A stretch of DNA of 64,000 nt from positions 62,001 to 126,000 of the forward strand of contig NZ_CADIKC010000015.1 of the NCBI RefSeq assembly GCF_902859805.1. The letters are read 5' to 3'. The stretch comes from Paraburkholderia sediminicola (GTDB taxonomy: Bacteria; Pseudomonadota; Gammaproteobacteria; Burkholderiales; Burkholderiaceae). Position numbers and translations under genes: made by a program. The notes beneath the pieces were generated by a model that was not told where the DNA came from, made no database searches, and saw nothing but the letters and a program-made list of their open reading frames with translations. Below are positions 33,170 to 40,034 of this stretch, in pieces. The first letter of the stretch is position 1; every line of letters starts with the position of its first letter.

Positions 33170-33343
33170 ATGCCAGACATCGTCGAACTGGCGCGCGAGG
33201 CTGGCCTCACCGTGGTCCTGAACGGGCGCATCGGGCAGCAGGAATACCACAGCGTGACCGGACCGATCAGCGCGCTGCAGCGTTTCGCCGAGGCGTATCG
33301 CACAGCAGCTGAGCACGACGAAGACAAGGCGAAGAACGATTGA
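33170..33343 (+). CDS. Small phage protein
   Basis: 57 residues from the ATG at 33170: MPDIVELAREAGLTVVLNGR, then EYHSVTGPISALQRFAEAYR. It follows the ParB-like stop by 2 bp. Unknown function. Confidence 0.55.
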   Translation: MPDIVELAREAGLTVVLNGRIGQQEYHSVTGPISALQRFAEAYRTAAEHDEDKAKND

Positions 33344-33400
33344 ATTTGCAGCACCGGGCGCGGCCGGACCACCGCGCAATAAACCAACCTGAGGTAGACC

Positions 33401-33835
33401 ATGAAGCGCATCACCCTTGCAGTTGCAGCAGCACTTTCCCTCGCCATCGCACCGGCAGCTTTCGCCGGCGGCTATTCGAATAACACCACGAGCTCGTTCA
33501 GCGGCGGGTTCGGTTCGTCGTCCAGCACGTCGGGTGGCTCGCAGGCCTCCGCCGGCCAGAACGGCAACGGCTATTCGTCGCAATGGAGCAATTCGGCAGG
33601 CGGCGGCTATGCCATCGGCGGCACGCTGATTGGTGCCGGCGTCGGTTCGTATGGCTTTAGCGGTTTCGGCGGTGGTGTCTCGGCGTCGGGCAGCTACACC
33701 GGCAGCACTTCGAATGCGAGCGCCGGCGGCTACACGAGCGGTTCGGGCTACGGCTCGAGCAAGTCGGGTGTCGGCACCGACGTCAGCGGCTACGGCTATA
33801 CCAACCTCGCCGGCAGCTATTCCTACGGCCAGTAA
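33401..33835 (+). CDS. Secreted Gly/Ser/Tyr-rich repeat protein
   Basis: 144 residues. A clear signal peptide (MKRITLAVAAALSLAIAPAAFA) is followed by a mature chain of low complexity rich in Gly, Ser, Tyr and Asn (GGFGSSSSTSGGSQASAGQN; GYTSGSGYGSSKSGVGTDVS). No cysteines or membrane spans. Such sequence is unexpected in a phage lysogeny arm. It could be an exported structural or adhesive protein, giving a lysogenic conversion trait. The next gene also has a signal peptide. Confidence 0.7.
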   Translation: MKRITLAVAAALSLAIAPAAFAGGYSNNTTSSFSGGFGSSSSTSGGSQASAGQNGNGYSSQWSNSAGGGYAIGGTLIGAGVGSYGFSGFGGGVSASGSYTGSTSNASAGGYTSGSGYGSSKSGVGTDVSGYGYTNLAGSYSYGQ

Positions 33836-33842
33836 CGAAGAA

Positions 33843-33871
33843 GGCCTTCGATACCGTAAATATCGAAGGCC
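33843..33871 (+). terminator. Hairpin after the Gly/Ser-rich gene
   Basis: GGCCTTCGATA (33843-33853) and TATCGAAGGCC (33861-33871), 11-bp arms around a 7-nt loop. No T-run follows, so it may be a processing/stability hairpin that separates expression of the two secreted proteins. Confidence 0.55.
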
Positions 33872-33898
33872 CCGACCACACACCTTGGGGGTGTAACG

Positions 33899-34423
33899 AT
33901 GAACACGAAAATCACCGTCGCATTGATTCTAGCACTGGGGACCATTGGTCATGCGCAAGCTCAATCGTCGTCTACGGCGACGCAGTCCAGCGCGTCTCAA
34001 TCCACTGCACAGGGCACGATCCAGTTCTCACAGACCCCGGAACATACGACAGAAACCGTTCGGAATGTTTCGGCACCGGTCCTGGGGGCTTACGCGGCTT
34101 CTTTCTCTCAGATGAACTGCGGCCAGACGGTCCAGTTTGGTGGCGCGATCGCCGGCGTGTCGCTGGTCGGCGGCGCTTCTCATAGCCTGCTCGACTGCAA
34201 GCTCGAGGTCGCGGCCGCCGAGACCGTGCGCCAGTCGACCGTCACCGACGACTCGACGACCAAAGCGAACCTGCAGAAGGCCGCGGTGCTGATCCGTTGC
34301 CAGGTGAGCAAAGAGGTCTATGACGCATACCGCGCCGCCGGCTTCGATTGCTCGCTCAAACCGGCCGAGCTCGAGTCGCGCACCGATACGCAGCCAGCCA
34401 ACTATCGAGTGGCGGGTAACTGA
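33899..34423 (+). CDS. Secreted protein of unknown function
   Basis: 174 residues with a signal peptide (MNTKITVALILALGTIGHAQAQ). The mature part begins Ser/Thr/Gln-rich (SSSTATQSSASQSTAQGTIQ) and continues into a domain with cysteines at MNCGQTVQFGGAIAG, SLLDCKLEVAA, IRCQVSKEVYDAYRAAGFDC. Four Cys suggest disulfides in the periplasm or outside. The stop shares a base with the ATG of the following gene. Confidence 0.65.
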   Translation: MNTKITVALILALGTIGHAQAQSSSTATQSSASQSTAQGTIQFSQTPEHTTETVRNVSAPVLGAYAASFSQMNCGQTVQFGGAIAGVSLVGGASHSLLDCKLEVAAAETVRQSTVTDDSTTKANLQKAAVLIRCQVSKEVYDAYRAAGFDCSLKPAELESRTDTQPANYRVAGN

Positions 34424-34638
34424 TGTATGGCGAACCGCGCCGCCGCGGAGCGTTCCTGGACGCGGCGCGCGCGTACGCCACTTCGCGGATCCCGACGGAT
34501 AGCGCGACGCACACGTTGTGCGCCGAGTTCGTCGAGATGATCGCGCGAGATCGCGGTGAGCGAGTTGTGTTGCACGTTGGTTCGGTTGTGATCGCGCGCA
34601 GCAGCTCGAGCACCAAACAGAGTAGTTCGGCGCGCTGA
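34423..34638 (+). CDS. Small phage protein
   Basis: 71 residues, MYGEPRRRGAFLDAARAYAT, then FVEMIARDRGERVVLHVGSV, with a Ser-rich C-terminus. The start overlaps the stop of the secreted gene (TGATG). Ends before a strong terminator. Confidence 0.5.
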   Translation: MYGEPRRRGAFLDAARAYATSRIPTDSATHTLCAEFVEMIARDRGERVVLHVGSVVIARSSSSTKQSSSAR

Positions 34639-34664
34639 CTCTCTCGACAGCGCGGCGTGTGTTT

Positions 34665-34696
34665 GACCGGGCCTGCGCTTCGGCCCGGTCCTTTTT
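34665..34696 (+). terminator. Rho-independent terminator
   Basis: GACCGGGCC and GGCCCGGTC (34665-34673, 34682-34690) with a T5 run after C. It ends transcription of the secreted-protein block, so the DGR cassette downstream may have its own promoter or need readthrough. Confidence 0.8.
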
Positions 34697-34707
34697 CTGG
34701 AGTGACC

Positions 34708-35010
34708 ATGGAAACACCACTGAACAAAGAGCAGGTCTATGACGCTCAGATCAATCCGTTGATGGCCCAGATCATCGAGATCTGCCAGACCAACAAGATC
34801 GCATTCGTCGCTTCGTTCTCGATCCCGAACGAAGGGGATGAAACCCTTGCATGCACGACGGCGCTGTTGACCGCCGAAACCGAACCGCCTCAGAACCTCG
34901 TCGACGCGCTGCGTGTGCTACGCGGTGGGCGTCGCGCATTGCGGGCGCCTTTCATGTTGCGCACCGAAAACGGTGACGGCACCACAACGCTAACCGCAAT
35001 CGCCACCTAA
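34708..35010 (+). CDS. Small phage protein
   Basis: 100 residues from the ATG at 34708 (METPLNKEQVYDAQINPLMA, then IAFVASFSIPNEGDETLACT). TGGAGTG upstream serves as ribosome binding site. The sequence recalls small phage proteins with a conserved PLxxQIIExCxxxxIxFxxxF pattern, found in many prophages, with no known role. Confidence 0.55.
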   Translation: METPLNKEQVYDAQINPLMAQIIEICQTNKIAFVASFSIPNEGDETLACTTALLTAETEPPQNLVDALRVLRGGRRALRAPFMLRTENGDGTTTLTAIAT

Positions 35011-35015
35011 CGATC

Positions 35016-35270
35016 ATGCCCTGCACGCCCTTTCGCCTGCCTGGTGGTATCTCGGGCATCGTCTGCACCCGCGGGCGAAAGAGCGTGCGGCACTGCTCGG
35101 TTGACGGTTGCACGGCGCCGAGCGGTTTCCAGTGCGATTACCCGGTCAAGGCCGGCAAGACATGCGATCGACATCTGTGCGTGAAGCATGCGCACGAGAT
35201 CGGCGCTGATCTGCACCGCTGTCCGGAGCACGTCGACGTGGCCGCACAAAGCGATCTATTTGAGAAGTAG
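35016..35270 (+). CDS. Zinc-ribbon-like phage protein
   Basis: 84 residues from the ATG at 35016. Cysteines and histidines (RHCSVDGCTAPSGFQCDYPV, then CDRHLCVKHAHEI and HRCPEHV) fit one or two zinc sites. The C-terminus AQSDLFEK is short and acidic. It lies upstream of the DGR targets. Function unknown. Confidence 0.6.
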   Translation: MPCTPFRLPGGISGIVCTRGRKSVRHCSVDGCTAPSGFQCDYPVKAGKTCDRHLCVKHAHEIGADLHRCPEHVDVAAQSDLFEK

Positions 35271-35308
35271 AAGTGAAAACACCGTTGTCTTTCTACAAAG
35301 GAGAAGTC

Positions 35309-35668
35309 ATGCAGCAAATTCAACTTCCACCGCTCGTCGACGGACAGATCTATCTGCACGGCCGCATCAACAAACACGGCGATGTCGAACACACAGTGCT
35401 CGTGGCCGTGAACGACAAGCGCCTGCCGCGCGACCTGCAGCGTGAATGGGCAAAGAGCGTAGGTGGCGTTCTGTACAACCGTATCGATGCGCTCGTGATG
35501 TACAACGAGCACCTCGAACTTGTGAAGCCCGAAGCCTATTGGACTGATGACGACGTCGAGTGGGATCCAGCTTACGCCTGGTGTCAGTACTTCAGCCACG
35601 GCGACCAGATCATCATCCACAAGAGCGCTGAGCTCCGCGCGGTTGCCGTCAGCAGATTCACTATTTGA
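35309..35668 (+). CDS. DGR target protein 1 (C-type-lectin/DUF1566-like, VR at C-terminus)
   Basis: 119 residues from the ATG at 35309 behind AAAGGAG. Residues about 75-119 match the C-terminal part of DUF1566/Lcl lectin-like domains (AYWTDDDVEW, then DPAYAWCQYFSHGDQ, ending AELRAVAVSRFTI). VR1 encodes residues 87-117. There is no signal peptide or membrane span. It is very small for a DGR target and has no tail-fibre or receptor-binding context in the window. Confidence 0.85.
   Translation: MQQIQLPPLVDGQIYLHGRINKHGDVEHTVLVAVNDKRLPRDLQREWAKSVGGVLYNRIDALVMYNEHLELVKPEAYWTDDDVEWDPAYAWCQYFSHGDQIIIHKSAELRAVAVSRFTI
35567..35657 (+). repeat. Variable repeat 1 (VR1)
   Basis: 91 bp aligned without gaps to the TR (36707-36797). 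Twelve differences: nine at TR adenines (offsets 17, 22, 26, 29, 31, 37, 44, 47, 50) and three at non-adenines (offsets 9, 74, 78) shared with VR2. In the target frame the TR's Tyr/Asn codons become Cys, Tyr, Phe, Ser, His, Asp and three Ile. The last 3' differences mark the likely IMH versus template IMH* end. Confidence 0.95.
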
Positions 35669-35706
35669 TTCATTCACTCATTCGAACTTCCATCCGGAGA
35701 GATTCA

Positions 35707-36174
35707 ATGTCCCAAGTCACACTGGATCACATCGAGTCCGAACACGCGCGCATCGGCGCGCTGATCGAGCAGTTCAAGCAGCAAGCCGTCGCCACCGAAT
35801 ATGTCATCGAACGGACGGTGATCCCGCTCCCGGCCGGCGCACGCGTCGCCGGGCCGATCTTCAAGGAAGACGGTGCGCTCGACTATTACCTGATCCTGCA
35901 CAAGGGCGAATCCAGCGATGTCAATCACGCCGCCGCGAAGGCATATGTTGGCGATCGCGGCTTCAAGCTTCCCAATCGTCGCGAAGGGCGGCTCTTGCAA
36001 GCCGCCTTTCCGGAGTTCTGCGCCGAGGGAAGCATGTGGCTCGAAGAGGACTACGAGCCGGACCCAGCTTACGCCTGGTATCAGAACTACGACTACGGCA
36101 ACCAGAACGGCTACCGCGAGAGCGCTGAGCTCCGCGCGGTTGCCGTCAGCAGATTCATTCCTTCAGTAATTTAG
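35707..36174 (+). CDS. DGR target protein 2 (C-type-lectin/DUF1566-like, VR at C-terminus)
   Basis: 155 residues from the ATG at 35707, behind CCGGAGAG. The N-terminal third is a helix (HIESEHARIGALIEQFKQQA). The middle and C-terminus have RREGRLLQAAFPEFCAEGSM, WLEEDYEPDPAYAWYQNYDY and ESAELRAVAVSRF. VR2 encodes residues 120-150. It resembles target 1 only in the last third, so both likely use the same lectin-like scaffold with different partners. No signal peptide is seen. Confidence 0.85.
   Translation: MSQVTLDHIESEHARIGALIEQFKQQAVATEYVIERTVIPLPAGARVAGPIFKEDGALDYYLILHKGESSDVNHAAAKAYVGDRGFKLPNRREGRLLQAAFPEFCAEGSMWLEEDYEPDPAYAWYQNYDYGNQNGYRESAELRAVAVSRFIPSVI
36064..36154 (+). repeat. Variable repeat 2 (VR2)
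   Basis: 91 bp aligned without gaps to the TR. Seven adenine substitutions (offsets 28, 31, 46, 47, 49, 53, 55) plus the same three non-adenine differences as VR1 (offsets 9, 74, 78). Effects in frame: Asn to Asp, Tyr, Gly and Tyr, His to Arg, Lys to Glu. Flanking bases before and after differ from VR1, which fixes the repeat ends. Confidence 0.95.
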
Positions 36175-36187
36175 TCATTCAGCCACT

Positions 36188-36565
36188 ATGGCCCTCCACA
36201 CCGAACTCGACGTGTACAAGACGGGGTTTGACCTTTTTAAGAAGGTCACAGGCATCGTCAAAAACATGGAACGCTCATTCAAGCGATTGATCGGCGAGGA
36301 TATCGTCGAAGAAATGAAGCGCCTCCTGATTCTCGTCTATCGCGCCAATGTGGCCGATGACAAGGTGCCTCACCTGTCTCAGTTGATCGAGCGAGTAAAA
36401 CTCGTCGAGTCGCTCTTCCGTCTCGCGTGGGACTTGAACGAGATCACGGACCGCCAGTATTGGGCCGTTATCCGTCTCACGGAGAGCATCAGCAAACAAG
36501 CTGTGAAGTGGAGGGAGTGGGCCGCTAAACGCCCGTCTCATGGAGGTTCACGCCGCCATGACTGA
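36188..36565 (+). CDS. avd: Accessory variability determinant (Avd-like, four-helix bundle)
   Basis: 125 residues, wholly helical and basic: YKTGFDLFKKVTGIVKNMER, then IVEEMKRLLILVYRANVADD, SQLIERVKLVESLFRLAWDL, RQYWAVIRLTESISKQAVKW. This matches the bAvd four-helix family that forms a pentamer, binds the RT and template RNA, and is needed for mutagenic retrohoming. The stop TGA (36563-36565) lies within the overlapping ATGACTGA that carries the RT's probable start at 36558, giving coupled translation. Confidence 0.88.
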   Translation: MALHTELDVYKTGFDLFKKVTGIVKNMERSFKRLIGEDIVEEMKRLLILVYRANVADDKVPHLSQLIERVKLVESLFRLAWDLNEITDRQYWAVIRLTESISKQAVKWREWAAKRPSHGGSRRHD

Positions 36566-37901
36566 GCACCGTTTCAATCTGGTCGTGCCGCTGGCCCACA
36601 AGGCCACCGCCATGCGCAATGAGGATACCGACCACCGGCGTGTGAATCGGTCCGGCGCAGTTTCCCAGCTGAGCAATCGGCCGGGCGACGTAGATAGCAC
36701 GATGGTCCAGCTTATGCCTGGTATCAGAACTACAACAACGGCAACCAGAACAACAACCACAAGAGCGCTGAGCTCCGCGGGGTCGCCGTCAGCAGATCGA
36801 AACGCAGAAGCGGATTTTGGTTCCAAACTCGTCACGGCGTACCGTGATTGCCGGCGCACGAAGCGCAATAGCGCTAGCGCCCTTGCGTTCGAAGCGAATC
36901 TTGAACGCAACATAGCAGCCCTGCATGATGAGCTGACCGATGGCAGCTACCTACCCGGCCGCTCGAAGTGTTTCATTATCACGTGGCCGAAACCACGCGA
37001 AGTGTGGGCTGCAGACTTTCCCGATCGGGTCGTGCAGCATTTTCTGTACAACCATGTCCGCGAGCGCTTCGAGCGAGCTTTCATCGCCGATAGCTGCGCC
37101 TGCATCAAGGGGCGCGGCACGCTGTACGCGGCACGGCGCCTCGAAGCAAAGATCCGATCGATTACCGAAAACTGGTCGCGCCCGGCGTATTACCTGAAGT
37201 GCGACATAGCAAACTTCTTCGTCAGTATCCCGAAGCCACTCCTGCTCGAGCTGTTTCTCACGAGGATCCGCGAACCATTCTGGCGATGGCTGACCGAAAT
37301 CGTGCTGATGCACGATCCGCGCGGTGACTTCGACTACCTCGGCGATCGCGCGCTCATGGAACTCGTTCCGCCGCATAAGCGGCTGCTCGAGCAACGGCTG
37401 CATTTCGGCCTCGCAATCGGCAATCTGATCAGCCAGTTCGCGGCGAACGTGCTGCTCGACGTTCTCGACCAGTTCGTCAAGCACGGGCTCCGCGTGCGTC
37501 ATTACATCCGTTATGTCGATGACTTCATATTCCTCGACGAATCGCCGGCGAGGCTTAACGAGATTCTGGCCGAAGTAACCGCCTTCCTGCCGAAGTATCT
37601 CGGTATCCAGCTCAATCCACGCAAGACGATCCTGCAGCCGATTGACCGCGGTGTCGATTTCGTCGGCCAGGTTATCAAACCGTGGCATCGCTCGACGCGT
37701 AAGCGTACGCGCAACGAAGCGTTGCGCAGGGTCGCGACCGTGCCAGCCGACGAATTGATGCCGGTTGCCAACTCGTATTTCGGGCTTCTTGGCCAAGCAA
37801 CTGCCAGTCATCACGACCGTGCATTACTCGCGAATGTTGTGCGATCGCGCGGTCACGCGATCAATTTCAGTCTCACGAAAACTTACCGGGGTACCCGATG
37901 A
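36558..37901 (+). CDS. DGR reverse transcriptase
   Basis: 447 residues if translation starts at the ATG at 36558, which overlaps the avd stop by 8 bp. No ATG, GTG or TTG lies in frame between the TR and the conserved domain, so translation must enter through or before the TR. The RT core begins near residue 90 (LVTAYRDCRRTKRNSASALA, FEANLERNIAAL). Motif A is CDIANFF with D216. Motif B is GLAIGNLISQ (284-293), the DGR/group-II-like form. Motif C is YVDD at 319-322. C-terminally LNPRKTILQPIDRGVDFVG is typical of DGR RTs. No maturase or endonuclease domain. Confidence 0.95.
   Translation: MTEHRFNLVVPLAHKATAMRNEDTDHRRVNRSGAVSQLSNRPGDVDSTMVQLMPGIRTTTTATRTTTTRALSSAGSPSADRNAEADFGSKLVTAYRDCRRTKRNSASALAFEANLERNIAALHDELTDGSYLPGRSKCFIITWPKPREVWAADFPDRVVQHFLYNHVRERFERAFIADSCACIKGRGTLYAARRLEAKIRSITENWSRPAYYLKCDIANFFVSIPKPLLLELFLTRIREPFWRWLTEIVLMHDPRGDFDYLGDRALMELVPPHKRLLEQRLHFGLAIGNLISQFAANVLLDVLDQFVKHGLRVRHYIRYVDDFIFLDESPARLNEILAEVTAFLPKYLGIQLNPRKTILQPIDRGVDFVGQVIKPWHRSTRKRTRNEALRRVATVPADELMPVANSYFGLLGQATASHHDRALLANVVRSRGHAINFSLTKTYRGTR
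36707..36797 (+). repeat. DGR template repeat (TR)
   Basis: 91 bp with 28 adenines, mostly as AAC codons when read in the VR frame (PAYAWYQNYNNGNQNNNHKS). It is located inside the RT open reading frame, where it reads in another frame as residues 50-80 of the RT product (Thr-rich, ACA/ACC codons). The 3' end GCGGGGTCGCC differs from the VRs' GCGCGGTTGCC, giving an IMH* to IMH distinction. The TR RNA would be produced from the cassette transcript. Confidence 0.95.
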
Positions 37902-38887
37902 GCGAGAACAGCAAAATCGAATGGACCGACCACACGTTCAACCCTTGGGAGGGTTGCCAGAAGGTCGGGCCGGGCTGCGATCACTGCTATGCGGAAGCCC
38001 GCAACGCGCGATTCGCCGGTGGTGCCGCGATTAACTGGGGCCCGGGCGCCCCGCGTCGACGCACGTCGACGGCGAACTGGCGCAAGCCGATCGCATGGAA
38101 CGCAGCTCACCGCGAGTTCTTCGCCGAGCACGGTCGACGCCAGCGGGTATTCTGCGCGTCGCTCGCCGACGTGTTCGACAACGCCGTCGGCGTCGCCTGG
38201 CGAGCGGACCTCTTCGATGTGATCAAGGCCACGCCGAATCTTGACTGGTTGCTGCTGACAAAGCGCATCGGTAATGTCATGTGGATGCTCGGCGAGATAG
38301 CCGGATTTCGCTGTGACGCCGCATGGCTCAGCAATCCTCGATTGCCAGACAACGTTTGGCTCGGCGCGACGATCGTCAATCAGGAAGAAGCCGACCGCGA
38401 CATTCCTAAGCTGGTCCAGACCCCGGCCCGCGTACATTTCCTGAGCATGGAGCCATTGCTCGGCCCGGTCGATCTCACCTCAATTCCATGGGGTGGACAC
38501 CGCATGAGCATGCTGCAGGGATGGAATAGCCCCGAGCACGGTGTGCATTGGGTAATCGCTGGTGGCGAGAGTGGCCACGAAGCGCGGCCGATGAGCATTC
38601 AATGGATACGAGGCCTGCGCGATCAATGCGGTAGCGCCGGCGTGCCGTTTCTATTCAAGCAATGGGGTGAATGGGCGCCCGCCGGCATGCATCCGTCCGA
38701 TACACCGGGGCGCTTCGCCTTCGGCGACTATGAGCATGAGCCGGCGCACTTCATCCAAACCGATCATTACCCGCGTGCGTTCACCCGATTCGGCGCACGC
38801 TGCATCCTCGAACGTGTCGGCAAGAAAGCCGCTGGTCGACAACTCGATGGCCGCACGCACGACGAATTCCCGCGAGGTGCCGCATGA
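37898..38887 (+). CDS. DUF5131 (phage Gp37/Gp68) family protein
   Basis: 329 residues, start overlapping the RT stop by 4 bp. The N-terminus SKIEWTDHTFNPWEGCQKVG, then PGCDHCYAE has a C-x6-C-x2-C motif that could hold an iron-sulfur cluster in a radical-SAM-like fold. Conserved blocks include LLLTKRIGNVMWMLGEIA, VWLGATIVNQEEAD, FLSMEPLLGPVDL and WVIAGGESGHEARPM. The family is frequent in phages and its reaction is unknown. It is the first gene after the DGR and is probably co-transcribed with it. Confidence 0.85.
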   Translation: MSENSKIEWTDHTFNPWEGCQKVGPGCDHCYAEARNARFAGGAAINWGPGAPRRRTSTANWRKPIAWNAAHREFFAEHGRRQRVFCASLADVFDNAVGVAWRADLFDVIKATPNLDWLLLTKRIGNVMWMLGEIAGFRCDAAWLSNPRLPDNVWLGATIVNQEEADRDIPKLVQTPARVHFLSMEPLLGPVDLTSIPWGGHRMSMLQGWNSPEHGVHWVIAGGESGHEARPMSIQWIRGLRDQCGSAGVPFLFKQWGEWAPAGMHPSDTPGRFAFGDYEHEPAHFIQTDHYPRAFTRFGARCILERVGKKAAGRQLDGRTHDEFPRGAA

Positions 38888-39123
38888 GTATCCGAACCCT
38901 CATCGAGATCAACCACGATCTGCTGCACAGGCTTCAGGATAACCCCGAGATCATCGCGGAGATCCTGGGCCAGCTGGGAACATCGCGCTACAACGCCGAG
39001 CTCAACGAGGCGAATGTTGGCGGCCGAGCCCTCGATATCTGGAACGGCGTTCGGATCGTCCACCAGTACCACCACTCCACGCGCGTGACGGTCAAAACCG
39101 AATACGCCGAGGTCAAACTATGA
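38884..39123 (+). CDS. Small phage protein
   Basis: 79 residues from the ATG at 38884, MSIRTLIEINHDLLHRLQDN, then YNAELNEANVGGRALDIWNG. It overlaps both neighbours by 4 bp. Unknown function. Confidence 0.6.
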   Translation: MSIRTLIEINHDLLHRLQDNPEIIAEILGQLGTSRYNAELNEANVGGRALDIWNGVRIVHQYHHSTRVTVKTEYAEVKL

Positions 39124-39545
39124 AGGCACTTTCCATCCGCCAGCCGTGGGCGTGGCTGATCGTCAACGACCATAAGGATGTCGAGAACCGGACGTGGTCA
39201 ACGAAGTATCGCGGCCGCGTGCTCATCCACGCCGGCAAAGGCATGACGCGCGACGAATATGACGATGCGCTGGCCACCGTGCTGCACGTCGGCTATCGAG
39301 GGTTCTTCCCGCCTCGCGAGCAGCTCGAGCGCGGCGGCATTGTTGGGGCCGCGACGATCGTCGGTTGTGCACACCCTGACAACCGCACCTCTCCCTGGCA
39401 CATGAGCGGGCAGTTTGGTTTCGAGCTCGCATATCCGAAGCCCATTCCTTTTGTTGCCTGCAAGGGTGCGCTCGGGTTCTTCGAGGTTCCGGCAGACGTC
39501 GCTGCGCAGTTGCGCCAGATGCATGACCTTGGAGCCATCACGTGA
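39120..39545 (+). CDS. ASCH domain protein
   Basis: 141 residues. MKALSIRQPWAWLIVNDHKD, then VENRTWSTKYRGRVLIHAGK is the ASCH pattern (start SxRQPWA, ENRxWxTxYRG). The fold resembles PUA domains that bind RNA or modified nucleobases. In phages ASCH proteins are often near the lysogeny arm. The exact target is unknown. Confidence 0.85.
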   Translation: MKALSIRQPWAWLIVNDHKDVENRTWSTKYRGRVLIHAGKGMTRDEYDDALATVLHVGYRGFFPPREQLERGGIVGAATIVGCAHPDNRTSPWHMSGQFGFELAYPKPIPFVACKGALGFFEVPADVAAQLRQMHDLGAIT

Positions 39546-39754
39546 GCGATATCAAAACCCTCGGCGATGCGCTGCCGGACGAAATCGCGCGCGTGACGGT
39601 GATCCTCGGTCATTACATCGAGATCGGCCGCGCCGGCGCTTTCGGCGCCATGTTGATTCGCGCCTCGCTCGATCGCGCCACGCGCGCCGCCGCGAGCGGC
39701 GACATCGTCGCAATGATCCAAGCATTGGAAGATCTGAAGGGATACACGGAATGA
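39542..39754 (+). CDS. Small helical phage protein
   Basis: 70 residues from a GTG at 39542: MSDIKTLGDALPDEIARVTV, then IEIGRAGAFGAMLIRASLDR, ending LEDLKGYTE. It resembles small prophage proteins adjacent to ASCH or recombination genes. Unknown function. Confidence 0.55.
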   Translation: MSDIKTLGDALPDEIARVTVILGHYIEIGRAGAFGAMLIRASLDRATRAAASGDIVAMIQALEDLKGYTE

Positions 39755-39810
39755 CCGAGGCAGCACAACGCGTGATCGACGTCACGCGCAGATATTGGTT
39801 TGGAGAGTGA
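39751..39810 (+). CDS. Possible 19-residue peptide
   Basis: ATG at 39751 overlaps the upstream stop (ATGA): MTEAAQRVIDVTRRYWFGE. Its last codons contain the GGAG that serves the next gene. It may be a translated leader or a chance frame. Confidence 0.3.
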   Translation: MTEAAQRVIDVTRRYWFGE

Positions 39811-39812
39811 TT

Positions 39813-40034
39813 ATGTCCGACTCGATGTTTTTGACCCCAGAGCAACTCGTTGAGCTCACCGACCGCCGGCAGAGCGCCAGCCAGGTGCGGATCCTGCGCG
39901 AGATGGGTATCGAGCATAAGGTACGCGCGGATAGGCGCGTGATGGTGCTGCGCGAGCACGTGAAAGAACAGTTCGGCTCGCGTAAGGCGAAGGAGTCCGC
40001 ACCCGTCGAAGCGTTCAACTGGAGCGCAGCGTAA
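39813..40034 (+). CDS. DUF4224 protein, excisionase-like
   Basis: 73 residues from the ATG at 39813 behind TTGGAGAG: MSDSMFLTPEQLVELTDRRQ, then VRILREMGIEHKVRADRRVM. DUF4224 proteins are small HTH-like proteins found directly before phage integrases and are thought to help direct excision. The gene ends 1 bp before the integrase GTG. Confidence 0.78.
   Translation: MSDSMFLTPEQLVELTDRRQSASQVRILREMGIEHKVRADRRVMVLREHVKEQFGSRKAKESAPVEAFNWSAA

Larger units (their letters stand above)
35309..37901 (+). mobile_element. Diversity-generating retroelement (DGR) cassette
   Basis: Contiguous plus-strand cassette: target gene 1 with VR1, target gene 2 with VR2, avd-like gene, template repeat, and reverse transcriptase. 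The two VRs differ from the TR at A positions (9 in VR1, 7 in VR2, 14 distinct) and at three other positions where the VRs agree with each other. The RT has the DGR form of motif B (IGNLISQ) and YVDD. DGRs copy TR RNA into cDNA with A-to-N errors and write it into VRs, giving rapid variation of surface-exposed residues in C-lectin-type targets. All necessary parts are in place. Confidence 0.95.

Noticed and set aside
35273..35308. Longer start for DGR target 1 at 35273
   Set aside because: The ATG at 35309 has an AAAGGAG at the right distance; the upstream GTG lacks one.
36558..37901. Retron or group II intron reverse transcriptase
   Set aside because: No msr/msd-like structure or intron domains, no maturase or HNH domain. 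The TR/VR pairs and Avd show a DGR.
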